Source: Lunularia cruciata
Taxonomy: Eukaryota; Streptophyta; Marchantiopsida; Lunulariales; Lunulariaceae
Assembly (NCBI GenBank): GCA_948567375.1
Contig: OX419755.1
Location: 15,133,001 to 15,197,000, forward strand
Reading direction: 5' to 3'
Length of the DNA stretch: 64,000 nt
Shown here: positions 1 to 13,527 of the stretch, piece after piece
Layout of the letters: every line of letters begins with the position of its first letter
Numbering within the stretch: the stretch's first letter is position 1
Notes under the pieces: model-generated
What the model saw: the letters and a program-made list of their open reading frames with translations, nothing else
Databases searched by the model: none
Told to the model about the DNA's origin: nothing
Position numbers and translations under genes: made by a program

Positions 1-475
1 ACACCTTTGCTGACGCTTAATTTCACGTTGCTGCCATTACGAGCAGAATGTTCGAGTCAGATTCACCCATGTCGTGGGTATATTGCTGAAGACAGCCCCA
101 CAGTTTCCAGCTTTTCAGCATGTGGAGGAAAAATCCCGCAGTTGTGAAGGACCGAATCTTAGAAGTTTCTGTCGATTTGCAGTTTCCATGGACTACGTTT
201 TGCGAATCGAAGGAACAAAAACATCGTTTGTCAATAGCTGCCAACTATACTTGTATACCATACGCTCTACTTTCCTTATATACACAGTGACGATTCACGT
301 TCTGGAAAATCTTTAAACCTGCAACTGCAATCTCTCTGTAATCTGGAAGCCCCATAGACTTGTGTTCTACAACTAACTTCCTCCTCATGATCGCTTTCAC
401 AATCCTTTACATTGTCACCTGATTTAGATGTGACCTTTACAATTCGTGATCTAGGTGCTTCCTCCAGGCAAATCT

Positions 476-1350
476 CTAATGCCGGATCAGATCTTCGGCT
501 TCTTCCTCCGGTTCCACCTCATCCCTGAACTTCCTTTCCCCAGCTGAATTTTCTCGCCGGCTCCATTCATCGGCCAGTCCTTCCATCGGCTTGTCTGCGA
601 TTGCTGCAGGCACGTTAGCCTCACGTGCGACTCCAGCCACGACCTGCAGTATCACCTGATCTGGACCTTTACAGGTGGCCGAACTTTCCCAAGTTTGAAC
701 CCCTAGCTCTTCCATAATCATTTGCTCAGGCATTATGCCAATGCCGGGCAGTGCTTCAACAGCCGGTATTGCGTTGAATTCGTGGGGGAGTGAAAAAGCT
801 TCGTATACAATTGCCTCCAAAGGCTGGTCTTGGGGTAAAAGATTAATGATGTCCACAGGGACATGGTCCAGATGATTCATAATAAGAGATTGAGCAACAA
901 CACTACCAAGAAATGTCATCATTATAGTACCCTTCAACGAGGCACCAGTGAAAAGGTACCAGCGCGAACCCTTCAAGTGGCAAACAGACGAATCTGCCTT
1001 GTCCTGCAAAGCTTCCATGATTTTCCCCTTACTCCTTGAAGCTATCCGCAACTGCCGCAAATGCAATGCTGCGCTCGCCATACTTCCAGGAAACGCAAGC
1101 ATCACTAAACAATGGAATCCGGACTGCAGACCCTTCTCTGAAGCAGGCCACTTTCACCTGCCGCTCGAGCTCCGCCTGGTCATGTTCGGCAGAGCATTTA
1201 GCATTTTATCGTCGTTTTTCACCCCAAGAAACACAGCAGCCCGATGGATCATCTCCTGGGTCTTCCGAAGTCCTTTCCCTGACGAAGCTTATCCTTGGGA
1301 GCGACTTTTTTTTCCCAAGGGCCCAGTTGACTCGGGCGGCTCGTTCCCAT
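476..1350 (-). pseudogene. X-unit ORF, copy 1 (broken)
   Basis: Minus-strand relative of the intact ORF at 16746-17618. The C-terminal 209 codons are open (476-1105), with shared blocks such as LPQDQPLEAIV, SLPHEFNAIPAVEAL and ANVPAAIADK. The N-terminal part, from an ATG at about 1350, falls in other frames: the conserved start block is split by extra bases near 1300-1345, and the ALPNM block is shifted. The similarity continues through 1-475 as the 3' flank, which is cut by the window edge. It also continues upstream to about 1660. The Z-unit and LINE that follow copies 2 and 3 are absent. I do not recognise the protein. It is called a pseudogene because the reading frame is interrupted. Base composition is visibly richer in G, C and CpG than the AT-rich DNA beyond 1660. 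Confidence 0.6.
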
Positions 1351-1613
1351 ATCTGCTGCTAAATTCACTCGATGATTCACAGAAAGGATTGCTCCGCTAA
1401 GACACAACACACGAGCTCGATTGCGCTTGCACTATATTCGAGCTCTCTATGTAAAACCGACTTCTGAGTCAGATATCAAACAATAAGAATGCCGAACGAT
1501 TTCAAGTTGCAGATTGATTGCGCGAATGATCGGTCCACAATCGTTCACTTTGGTCTTTCCGTATTCTTTCCCGGCGGAACTAACTGGAATCTGAAAACCC
1601 AGGGTACTGTTGG

Positions 1614-1623
1614 CCTTATATAC
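1614..1623 (-). promoter_or_regulatory. TATA-like element upstream of X copy 1
   Basis: Read on the minus strand this is GTATATAAGG, about 265 bases upstream of the presumed X start codon, in the stretch conserved between X copies. Copy 3 (around 17840) and copy 4 (around 29500) have GTATGCAAGG-like sequence here, so the box is intact only in copy 1. The promoter role is inferred from sequence and position alone. Confidence 0.35.
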
Positions 1624-1660
1624 ACGAGGACTTTCAGTAAGAGAACGGATTCTACACGAA

Positions 1661-3207
1661 ATGGTATTACCATGAAGATATATATATATATAAACTTTTG
1701 TAAAACAGACATTATTTGGTTGAGAAACAAAATCTATTTGTTGTCATCTTTTTCTTATATCCTTCATACTCGTCTCTTTGATTTTGGTCTTCAATCAAGA
1801 TACCTTTGCTCAAAATAGAACTCAATATCTCATATAGCTTTGAGACCATGGATTGAATTAAATTCTCATGGCTAATTCTTTTTCTTAGACTTTGGTATTT
1901 CAGAGAGATAACTTGGCTCTGAATATAGCTCAATCTCTCAAATAGGCTTTGAACATAAGGTTAAGTAAAATTCACTTGCTTTGAACATGGCTCAAGAATT
2001 CAAGTAAATTTGATTGCAAGGATCAATTTTGAATAAAACTGAAGCACATGGATAAAACAACCTTGAAAATAAGGGTAAATTTTTAAACTAACCTCATATT
2101 ATAGTAATATTCTAAAATAGTAATTCTACTAATTTTTTTAAACTGTATGAAATTGACTTCAAGTTAAAATAAGGAATTAATATATTATTTTTAAGTTTAT
2201 TGTAACTATTTTCTTTGTCTCAATCTACTTAAGCTAAACTTTTGGATAATATTTCCTTCAAGCATAAGTTTTATGGAGACAAAAATAAGCATCACACCAA
2301 AATATGCTGAAGGATCTATAAATGAGATTCTTGGTAAAGATAAACATAAAATTTAATCTTCCTATTCTTTTTCATCATTATTGGTGAGAAAATAATAGTT
2401 TTATTATCATTTTGATTCCATGTTGTTCTTTTTGGGAAATTCTTGAGTGTTTGCTAGCAATCTTCAGATTGCTCGATATTCAATATAAAAATCATATGCG
2501 ACAAAGATATTTTATGATAGAACAATATCTTCTTTCTCTACTTTCTAAAACAAAAAATAAGGTTAATTGATGCAATCTTTACAATGAAAAGCATGATATT
2601 TTTTTTAATAGAAACCTTTCAGACAATGAAAAATTACCTCTTTAATTTCTAAGACAAGATTAGTCGGTAAGATACCATAAGAAAAATTGAACCAATTGTA
2701 TCATCTCAATGACTAGTCTCCACTATTGTTGCAAGTTGAGAGGGGTCTTTCTATACATCTACAAACTACTAGGTTATTACACTTCAAGTGGGCTTTAAGT
2801 AGTCTCTAGATTTTTCACTCTATATAAAGTAATTTGCAATCTCTTGCGATACAAGTAATCTGCAATCTTACCAATGAAACAGTATAATAGTAGATTATCA
2901 TTTTGCAACGAAAACCCAAGTATGATGTCCTACTACTAAGACCAAGGAGCATGTATACACCATGAAGAACAAGGGATATGAAAAAAATTACTCAACTTCG
3001 AATAAAAGTAAATAGAGTTATTCTACGTTTAGATTTAGTAAAATGTGTATATGAGTTCTTTTGAGATTATAAAATCATATAATTATTCAAATAATTATAT
3101 TATTATTATTAATTATATTTATTTACTTGGGACACTTAGATATTGACTTTGGTGCATATTTGGTGATTTAGATAACATCTAAAGCATTAAATAAAGTAGA
3201 ACTTATA
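1661..3207. other. AT-rich DNA, no gene seen
   Basis: No supported coding region. The part at about 1810-1990 contains several degenerate copies of a short motif (CTTTGA...ATGGCT / AATATAGCTCAA). The only clear structure is the segment at 2880-3045, which recurs downstream and is listed separately. Confidence 0.6.
2880..3045. repeat. Direct repeat, partner at 14860-15030
   Basis: This segment and 14860-15030 share long blocks in the same orientation, for example CCTACTACTAAGACCA, TACACCATGAAGAA and GTTTAGATTTAGT. Both lie upstream (in + coordinates) of an X-unit copy, so they mark the left side of a direct segmental duplication. In the second copy about 1.25 kb of unrelated DNA separates this block from the X-unit. 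Confidence 0.65.
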
Positions 3208-3554
3208 TTGCTCAAGACAGCCCCACAGTTTCCATCCTTTCAGCATGTGGAAGAAAGTTCCCGCAGTTGTCAACGACCGAATGTTAGAAGTTTATGTCTA
3301 TTGCATTTACATGGACTATGTTTTGCGAATCGAAGGGACAAAACCATCGTCATCTATACTTGTGTACTGTGAGCTCTGCTTTCCTTACGTACAGAGCGAC
3401 GATTCACGTTTTGAAATTGTTGTGAACCTGCAATTGCAAGCTCTCCCTAAAAAGTCTTGAAAGCCTCCATAAACTTGTGTCCTAAAACTAACTTCCTCCT
3501 CATGATCACCTTCACTGTAGTTTACATCGTCACCTGATCTAGATGTGACCTTCA

Positions 3555-4434
3555 CAATTGGTGAAATTAGGTGCTTCTTCCAGCCAAATTGTTTCGCGGG
3601 CTCAGATCTTCGGCTTCTCCTTACGGCTCGACGCCATCCTTGGACGTACTTCCTCCAGCTGAATTCTTTCCCTTGCTCCATTCGTCGGCAACTCCTTCCT
3701 TCAGCTTGTCCGCGATTAATGCAGGCACGTTAGCCTCACATGCTACTCCATCCCCGACCTGCAGCATCGCCTGATTTGTACCTTCACAGCCGGCCCAAGT
3801 TTTCCATTCTGGAACCTCTAGCACTTCCATAAGCATTTGCTCAGGCATTTTCCCAGTGCCATGCAGTGCTTCAACAGCGGGTATTGCGTTGAATCCGTGG
3901 GGGAGTGAAAAAATTTCGTTTAAGATTGCCTCCACAGGGCTGGTCTTGGGGTAAAGAATGAATGATGTCCACAGGGACCTGGTTCAGATGATTCAGAACA
4001 AAAGATTGAGCACCAATAGTACCAAGAAATGTCATAGTTAAAGCACCCTTCAACAAAGCACCAGTGAGAAACTACCGGCGCGACCTCTTCACATGGCCAT
4101 GTGAAGACGAACAAACGACGAACCTCCCTTGTCCTGCAAAGCTTTCTTGATTTGCCCCTTAGTCCCCGAAGCTACCCGAAACTGCTGAATATGCGATATT
4201 GCGCTCGGCACCTTCCAGGTAACACAAGCATCACTAAACAATGGAATCCGGACCCATAACTGCAGACTCTTCTCTGAAGCAGGCCATTTTAATCTGCCGC
4301 TCGAGGTCCGCTTGCTCCATGTTCGGCAGGGCATTTAACATTTTACTGTCACATTGCACCCCCGAAAACACACCTGCCTGATGAATCATCTCCCAGGCCT
4401 TCTCCTTTCCGCGACGAAGCTCCATCTTCCCCAT
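3555..4434 (-). pseudogene. X-unit ORF, copy 2 (broken)
   Basis: Minus-strand relative of the 16746-17618 ORF. The presumed start (M-G-K-M-E-L-R-R) is at 4434. The N-terminal block through ALPNMEQADLERQIKMA is open. The middle is spread over three frames (4089-4334, 3871-4056 and 3621-3935), so at least three frameshifts or stops separate the pieces. The C-terminal block with EFNAIPAVEALHGTGKMPEQ is in frame by itself. The left boundary of the unit is near 3208, where the 3' flank shared with copy 3 begins. Upstream are four tandem repeat units, then Z-unit and LINE on the same strand. The function is unrecognised. Confidence 0.6.
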
Positions 4435-4639
4435 AACTGCTGCTGAATTCACTCGATAATTTAAAGGAAAAGAATGCTCCGCTAAGAGACAACACAAGAG
4501 CTCAAATTGAGCTTGCATGCACCGCACCATATTCAAACTCTCCACGTAAAACCGACTTCTCAATCAGGTATCAAACAATAAGATGTCGAACGATTTCAAG
4601 GATTTCAGGCCGGTAACTTGTGAAACGCATCTCACAAAT

Positions 4640-5225
4640 GCGCAGTCCCATCCACGGATGATATTTCACGTTTGACAAATCGGCACTGGCAGGCATCCTC
4701 CGCACGGGAAACATTCACTAGACGCCAATAGTTTCTATTCCGGAATTTTGGGACGCTGTCCGCATTTTATCTATAACGGGCTATAGAGGGTAATCTAGAC
4801 AAATTTATGTCAGATAGGCACTGTCTCATCCACGGCCCATAATTTACATTGGCTATTCCCTCTATCACAAGGCGTCGATCACTCTCCCCATTTGGAACAT
4901 TCACTAGACGCCATTCGTTTCCACCCCAGCATTTTGAGGCGCTTTTCGCGAGTGACTTGATACTGGTATGGCCAGTAAACTGACGTATTCATAGGCACCA
5001 CCCCATCCACGGCTCATATTTAAGTTTTGACGATTCGATCCTATAATGCGTCGTCCGATCCTTTCCGCACGCGGATACATGCACTACACGCCATTGGTTC
5101 AAATCCACGCAACATTTTAATTCTAGTGGTCAGATCTATTAAGAAAGGCAGTCCCATCCACGGCTCACATTTCACATTTGACAATTGGACCCTATCATGC
5201 ACGTCGATTTAATGTCCTCCTCGAG
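4640..5225 (-). repeat. Tandem repeats upstream of X copy 2
   Basis: Four degenerate units, about 150-190 bp each, centred on the core CCATCCACGGCTCATATTT (plus strand), followed by an ACATTTGACAATT-like block, a CACTA(C/G)ACGCCA block and a CCGGAATTTTGGGACG-like block. The cores fall near 4648, 4828, 5005 and 5156. The array ends at a GTCGATTTAATGTCCTCCTC block that also ends the arrays of copies 3 and 4. It lies directly 5' of the X ORF in gene sense, so a promoter or enhancer role is possible but unproven. Confidence 0.75.
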
Positions 5226-5269
5226 CGAGTAGCGTCACTGGTCGAGGAATTAATGGAAAAGGCGATCAC

Positions 5270-5768
5270 ATAGAACACAAGAAGGATGTAAGGAGAGAAA
5301 AAAACGTAGACCGGGGCTAGGCTCCAATAGCATCGATATGAGAAATCCACCCACTGCATCTAAGATAATCCGCTATGCAAATTATAATGTTTACAAGCTC
5401 CGGGAACAGTCATATTAAACATCACCTAGAGGGATTGTTTTTCTAAAGATTATACCCGCCAATCCTCTTTCTTTGTAGAGTAATGGAAATATGTTGAATA
5501 AACATCCCTGGCACTTTCTTCGCCAATCCTCTTCCTTAGTAGAGTAATGGAAATATGTTGAATAAACATCCCAGGCACTTTCTGCGTAGAGTAATGGATA
5601 TATGTTGAATAAACATCACCTAGAGTGATTGCTTTCCTATGGATTGCATTGAGCCAATGCTCTTTGTAGAATAATGGATATATGATGTCTAAAATATACA
5701 ACAAAGTATGAGAGTGGAAATGATACCCCGTGACACCCCATGACGTCTAATATGATAAGCTCTCATGC
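5270..5768 (-). repeat. Z-unit copy, with 64-bp tandem repeats
   Basis: This region resembles 13528-14005 and 18540-18995: an ACATAGAACACAAGAAGGA-like start, a GGGGCTAGGCTCCAATAG block, a CCTATGGATTGCATTGAGCC block and a final TGTCTAAAATATAC...GTATGAGAGTGG block. Inside it are 64-bp tandem units starting at 5457, 5521 and 5585 (CGCCAATCCTCTTtCTTtGTAGAG..., the third internally deleted). It joins the 3' end of LINE copy A exactly as the 18540 copy joins LINE F, so it may be the LINE 3' UTR or a conserved target. Confidence 0.55.
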
Positions 5769-7212
5769 ATTCATTGACCAATGTGTTGAATGCCATGTCC
5801 ATTGTTCCATATAACTCCAAGGCTAAAAGAACAAAGGGGTGATCTAGTTGCATACCCTTATATTTGGAGACCTTGTGTGCTACAGCTCTGCTTCCAGAGG
5901 ATGAGTAATCATTCCCTCCAAAACTACATCATGCATACGGTCGGTAACCACTACATCCGCCAGTTTTACTTGATCATCTCGGACCAAGTATAAATATGCT
6001 CTGACATGTGTTGTATACAAAGAATAAGAACGTTCCCTCCAAGCAAGGTATCCACTCTCTCGTGCCATAGCAAACACTATATCCTTGATGGCATTATGGA
6101 TAGTTATCCTCTGTCCTACATAAGGTCACTGTGTCATATAGGTTATTGCTTGCATCTAGTGTAGAACCACACTCACAAGTGAGTAACAAAGATGCAGACT
6201 GGTGGACCAAACCTAATCAAAACCTCATCGGGGTAGAGAAAGTAGTCGGTGCAAGTCGGAATGCCCTAATGCATGGTCGAGCTAGGATTCAAGAGATTGA
6301 ACTCTTGCCAGAGCAAGAGCAAAGATGTGCTCTAGTGGCCCAAGGAATGGATGAGTCAAGTAAGGGAGAATGTACCATATGTTGACACTATTGCTCCATC
6401 AAGGAAGACTGCAAACCTGTGGTCCAATCTGATGGTAGTGAAGCAAAGGATGGAAGGTCCTCTAGTGCAAGTGGAGATAGACCATCTCTCATCTGACGCA
6501 ATAACACCTGGAGAGGAAAGGATCACTCCTCCACCTTGGTCACATAAGTCTCCAAAATTGGCCTATCAACAACCACAAAATGGTAAGGGTGCCAAGAGAG
6601 CCTAAAATCCTAAACCCTAAACATCACTTCTTTTACTACCCAAAAATGCTATAGATCCATCTCCTCCGTAGATTAATAGGCCTACCTCTTTGCATGAGAT
6701 CGGTAGAGATGTTTGTATACGTGCCAAATCTCCCATCACACACTCAAAAGTCCTTGGTCTGATGATATCACCAAAGACTCTCATAATCCTCCTATCAAAA
6801 GCTTTCCAACGTGATAGGAAAGTCAAGGAAGGAGGAACCACGCCGAGAAGGTAAGTAGGTTGTTGTGCAATACTAAAGGAGAGTATACCAAATGCCACCT
6901 ATGGATCTCCAGAGTAGTAGTGGAAGGTCATCCAAATGAGAATATCCTTTGCAAGGGCAGCATCTAAGAAGCATATGACAAAATCCTCGGATCCTACTAG
7001 AACTCCAAGTATACATAGTCCATCTGTACATGTGACACACCCTTCTAGAAGCTCAAGGTGGGGAGGGATACCTGAAGGGGACCCATGATCTACACTTTGA
7101 CACCTTGACTCTCAAGCATACAAGATGTAGCTTAATAGTCAAGTGATCAAAGGCTTGCCTAATCTGATCCACGGGGCTCATAATGTATGGATTGTCCATT
7201 AAGGAGAGAAAT
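5769..7212 (-). pseudogene. RLE-LINE copy A, 3' half (RT end and RLE)
   Basis: Degenerate C-terminal part of a non-LTR retrotransposon polyprotein, in the same order as LINE F at 18996-21605. At 5880-6077 it keeps an endonuclease-like block: MARESGYLAW, then RAYLYLVRDDQ, then LADVVVTD. The first D of the R-A-D...A-D pair has become Y. The RT catalytic motif C, next to the LTR insertion (about 7185-7205), reads SLMDN, so the second Asp is lost. A solo LTR separates this half from the 5' half. Multiple frameshifts make it non-functional. The family assignment rests on similarity to copy F and on RT and RLE motif knowledge. Confidence 0.65.
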
Positions 7213-7776
7213 TATAATGTTTCAAAGATAGGAGAACTTCCAAGAGAAACACAAGCTTCACACTCAATCCTCCAATGCCTCAAAAGAGCACCTTGTCTTT
7301 ATTATATAGCAAAGAGGATTTCCTCAAAGGAAGATCCACCCTTGGATCAAATACATGGATTGGTGACCTATCAGCAAGCTCCATCCTTATATTAATTGCT
7401 TTCATGGGTGACAGGTCAATTCTTGTTCTATTGGTTGGTCGACCAAATTTAACCAAAGGGAATCTTTCAATAAGAATCTTATAACTGCATGGGTGAGGTA
7501 TTGTTGGAAAGCTCTTGATGAGACAAACAAGGGAGAGGAAAGGCCATCCTTGTATCTCTTGGGGGGAAATCCACCCATTTTTGAGACCTTATTTATTTTT
7601 TTAGGCCTCCAAAATGGGCTCTTAAGTCTTTAGGTGGTATTTAGCTCTTGCTCTATTAGTAAAACTACTCTTTTGGTGACACCACTATCTGATCTATTTA
7701 TTCTATCATATATAACATCCTTTTAGATGTTACCAATCCAATTTTCAACTCTAGATGTCTAGTGATTGGTATTATA
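7213..7776 (-). mobile_element. Solo LTR, G-LTR family, inside LINE A
   Basis: About 564 bp. The ends are TATAAT...ATTATA, decayed versions of the family's TGTAAT...ATTACA. The flanks are GAAAT (7208-7212) and AAAAT (7777-7781), a 5-bp target duplication with one mismatch. It matches the LTRs at 32884, 38506, 43268 and 51774, for example in the AGAGCACCTTGTCTTTATTA and TGTCTAGTGATTGGTATTA regions. It splits the LINE ORF just beside RT motif C, so it inserted after the LINE did. Confidence 0.8.
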
Positions 7777-7781
7777 AAAAT

Positions 7782-8985
7782 ACACAACATGGCATGGCCA
7801 AAGTAGTGGATAAGAGAGCTCTAAAATGATCCATGGAAAACAAAGGTCCCCCTAAAAGATCTCACTATTGTGTATCTATAATTGACTCCATGATGGTGAC
7901 TCATTCCTATGACCACCCATGTTGGTAGTAAAGGAGAAGCAGGAGAGACATAGAATGACCGCATAAAGAGATGAGACTTGCAAAGGATCCACTTGCCTCC
8001 CTAAGCTCTCTAAAGATGAATGCCCAAGAGACTCTATTAGAAGCATTCCTTAACATCAATCTATAGGACAACCCACTTTGGATGGATATCTAAGAGTGTC
8101 CTAATGCCTAAGGAAATAGCCTTGCAACCTCTGGGTGTAGCTACTCCAAACTGATGTGGATTGAGGTGCTCTAGGAAGTGGGATTGATATTGAACAACAA
8201 TGGTGCGGCGAACCAAGTGCAAAAAGATCTTTGCAATAGCAATCAGTTTAATGCCTCTCATGCCCTTCTACATTGTATAATAAGTCCACTAGTCCCTAAC
8301 ACTTGACTAATTGGCATATGGATATCTCCCATATGTCAAGTAGGGAGGATTGCTGCAACCACCTGGAAAAGCTCAAAGAATCCACTAGAATGATCATCTA
8401 CCTAAAAGCAATCTCTAAGATGCTCATACACCATCCTAACAAGCCTCTTGAGGAGGGGTACAGCACAATGCTTGTTGTGCAAGAAGTGACCTATCAAGAC
8501 GTAAAAACTACTCAGGCTGATAATCTAAGACCTCTAATGGTACTCCTCTCCTACCATAGGATACATTGAGCATAGGGAAGAAATAGTCTGATCAGTGGGA
8601 CTAGCCATAAAGAAAGGAAGTAGTGCTCATGCTGCTCTACTAAACTCTCTTGCCTGACCCAATGCTACATAGTCATTATTCTATGGTATCCTATGGTAGA
8701 ATCTTTCTCCTAAAACATGTAGTTCTAATCAACTCCTCTTGTAAGGCAACCCAATCTCTAGCTTGGAATTGACAAAATCTAACAATCACCTTTTATGTGC
8801 CCTGCATGTCCCCCTCTAGCATAACAAAGACACCATCAATGGAGTAAGAGGAATAAGAACCATGTTAACTCGTCCAAGGTATCACATGCCAAACAATCAA
8901 GTGGTAGGCAAAAAGTCTATCTACCCTCATCATGGAGTGAACATGGATGCATATGGAACAGACCAGGATATGGAAAAATAGTATT
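7782..8985 (-). pseudogene. RLE-LINE copy A, 5' half (RT and linker)
   Basis: Continues copy A upstream of the LTR. Minus-strand 8061-8261 encodes an RT-proximal block (HLNPHQFGVATPRGC...LDIHPKWVVL) matching GVATLG...LDIHPEWVILLVDVENAF in copy F. Further 5' are the F-Q-A-x-D linker and a degenerate region near 8930-8975 reading FPYPGLFHM and CSLHDE, equivalent to FPCPC(L/Q)FHMLP and TLHDEA elsewhere. The zinc finger is absent: the copy ends near 8985 and abuts copy B. Frames are broken throughout. Confidence 0.6.
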
Positions 8986-9001
8986 GGATATCATGGAGTG
9001 C

Positions 9002-10630
<1,629 letters not shown>

Positions 10631-10639
10631 GAACAAAGA

Positions 10640-12282
10640 AGTCCTAATATCCTAATACCTTTAATACCATAATATCTACTATGATAGGTGCACACCTTGA
10701 TAAATATATCATATGTATAATTATATATAAGTCGTAAATTAGTGAAACAAAGAAGTGACCTTGCTCATATACATTTACCTTGGAGACCTTAGTTATTGTC
10801 ACTCCGTTGGCCGCCCATCCAAGAGGATAGGTAATCCCCATCTTCATAGTTGCATTATATATGGCAACCATAATCATAACATCCGCTACTATTATATGAT
10901 TGTCTTTGACCAAATACAAGTTTGCCCTAACTTGTGTCTTTTGTAAAGCATACCAACACACCCTACAAGTGAGGTATCTACTCTCATATTCCATGGCCAA
11001 TACTATACCTTTGATTGCATCATAGGTCACTATCCTTTGTCCTCCAAAAGAGCACATAGTCATATTCCCGATATACGCAATAGAGTCATCACTAATGAGT
11101 AATGAACATATAGATGGATGGACCAAACCTAAGCAAAACCTCATCATTTGAAAGAAACTAATTAGTGCAAGCGCAAATAACCTAATGCATGGTCAAGCTG
11201 GGGTCCAAGAGCCTGAAATTTTGCTAGAGAAAGAGTGAAGATGTGCTCTAGTAGTACAATGAATGGATGAGTCGCCTAAATAAAGATTGTAGTGTTTGTT
11301 GAATATATTGATCTATCAATGAAGACTATAAACCTTTGATCTATTCATAAGGTCAAGAAGCAAAGGATTGAAGGTCATCTTGTGCATGTGGAGATAATCC
11401 ATCTCTCTTTTACCTAGATCAATTACATTTCCAAAGAATAGTCTATTAGCAACCACAAAACATGAGGAAAATAAAGGTTTCAAGAAAGCCTAACTACTCA
11501 AAAATACTACACGTGCAATATTTTCCGTTGATGATAGACCTACCCTATACACCAAATTGGTAGAGATGGTTTACTATGTGCACAATCCCTTGTCGCACAC
11601 TCAAAGGTCCTTGGACTAATGATATCATCAAAGAATTTTCTGATCCTCCTATCAAAATTTCACTCACATAATTTAAAGGTTATAAAAGAGTGTGTTGTGT
11701 GAAGTAGGTAAGCCAATCAACCATTAAAAGAAGTAAATTAGAGTGTACTAAATATCACCTATGGATCTCCAAGTAGATGGAAGTCATCCATATAAAGAGT
11801 ATCCTTTACAAGGGGAACATCTAAAATTGTGATAAAATCCTTTGATCCTACTAGTACTCTAAAAATATGTAGGCTATTTGTACATATTATATAAACTTCT
11901 AGAAGCTAGACATAAAGAGTGACATTGGACACCAGACACCTTTGACACCATACCCCTCAAGCATACAAGATGAATTTTTGTAATCAATTGGTCCAAGACC
12001 TAACTTGATCTATAGGTCCATGATGTGTATATCATCTATTAAGGAGAGAAAGACATAATTTGGCATGGCCAGAATCATACTATAAGAGATCTATACAATG
12101 GTGACTCACTCAAATGAGAAACCATGTTGGAAATGGAGAGAGGAAGAAGAAACATAAAAGAACCATATAAAAGGAAATCAGACTTACCAAGGACCTATAA
12201 GTCTCAATAAATTCTCAGAAGATGAATGCATGTGAGAAGTTATAAGAAGCATTCTTTGCATCCACTTGTAGAACAATCCACT
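10640..12282 (-). pseudogene. RLE-LINE copy C, RT-to-RLE, 5'-truncated
   Basis: Minus-strand 3' portion of the LINE. It begins near 12282 within RT motif A (reading EWIVLQVDAKNA), continues through motif C near 12030 (LIDDIHI, both Asp kept) and ends with the endonuclease-like domain in a 167-codon open stretch at 10644-11147. There RANLYLVKDNHIIVADV replaces RADLYLVRDD...IADI. Its 3' end touches the 5' UTR of copy B, so the two lie head-to-tail. The whole block is mirrored on the plus strand at 29915-31640. Frameshifts upstream of 11147 make it a pseudogene. Confidence 0.65.
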
Positions 12283-13527
12283 CTGGTCTCATATTAGGGG
12301 TACTTTGATTGAACCTCCGCCATGTTATAGATCTTGATTTGAGAATGACAAGATTACCAATTTTGGTCACTTAATCCATAGGATTCAGAATTGAAACCAC
12401 ATAATATTCTGAGCTACTTGAAGAAGAGAAGGAAGATAGATTAAAATACTGAATCGGAAACAAAGACATCATCATTGTTTGGGCTTGGTATGTGAAGTAG
12501 AAAATACCGGTTTGGGTTTGGTATGTGAAGTACCAAATACCAGTGAATTACCTCCAAATCAAAGAGAGGCCATGTCAAGGTTAGCAGGTTTCAAATAATG
12601 TTGTTTCAATAACATCAATTCAATAATGTTGATGTAGGTTTTCTTAACATGTTGGGTATTATATGATTCGATGCACATTCTCAAGCAATGTAACATGTTG
12701 GGCAATTGACTCTTAAGTGACAAGGATTTATTGGTTAATATGAGGCCTACTTGTAATGATCCAAATTGTTCTAACACTTTGTATTTTCCTACAAATTTGG
12801 AATATAGTAGAATGGTTATTGAATTCTTAGTTTATAAGAAGATCACCATGATGGAATTCATTTTATAACTTCTAGCATTCTTGTTAAAAGATTCCATTTG
12901 ATCAAACTAATATTGAATTCATATACTTTAGTGTAAAATCAATTATTCTAGAAATACTACATCATATACAAGATTCTTTGTATAGATATGTACTAATATT
13001 GGTTGAGAGAAATACAATCCATGAAGATGGGATGATTGTATAGTTTTTAATTAATTTTGATAACAGAATCTTGAGGATTCTAGTAGCAGTAGTATGTTAT
13101 AAATAGGTGGATATTATTTTATGACTAATATAACTTTCACAATATCATATCATATAAATTTTGAATGTGATATAAATTAAAAGAAATTTTTTTTGATTAT
13201 TTATTTGGTAGGAATTTTGTAGCTCTTTTTTAATCTAAATTATCCTCTTGAAAACCTTTTTTCTAACTTTGGACAGACCTTGCATTTTAATGTTTTGAAG
13301 AAGGTAGAGCTCAAAACTTGAGTATAATTTTAGTGAGAACTTGTAAATTTTAGTAAACTAGTAAGCAGACCATAAGAAATCATTCCCAAATTATTCTTTT
13401 CATTTTGACCCTAGAAAGACATTGGAATTTTAAATTCTAGAAGAAGGGAAGAGTTTGGATGCGCAGTAATTATATATCCCCAATAAGCGATTCAAATTCA
13501 CTTTCAATCTTCTTAGATAGTTGTGGA
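12283..13527 (+). repeat. Y-family repeat, left arm of inverted repeat
   Basis: Non-coding DNA whose reverse complement recurs at about 27480-29910. Matching blocks include the ATTGTTCTAACACTTTGTATT region (12765) against 28320-28345, AATCTTGAGGATTCTAGTAG (13070) against 27945-27965, and GTTTGGATGCGCA (13453) against 27545. It holds a 30-bp tandem pair, (T)TTGGTATGTGAAGTA, at 12485-12535. X-unit copy 4 sits at the corresponding point of the right arm. Small ORFs here are not conserved between the arms, so none is annotated. Confidence 0.6.

Noticed and set aside
948-1400. Plus-strand 150-codon ORF
   Set aside because: It is antisense to the X copy 1 coding region, and no equivalent is kept in copies 2 and 3.
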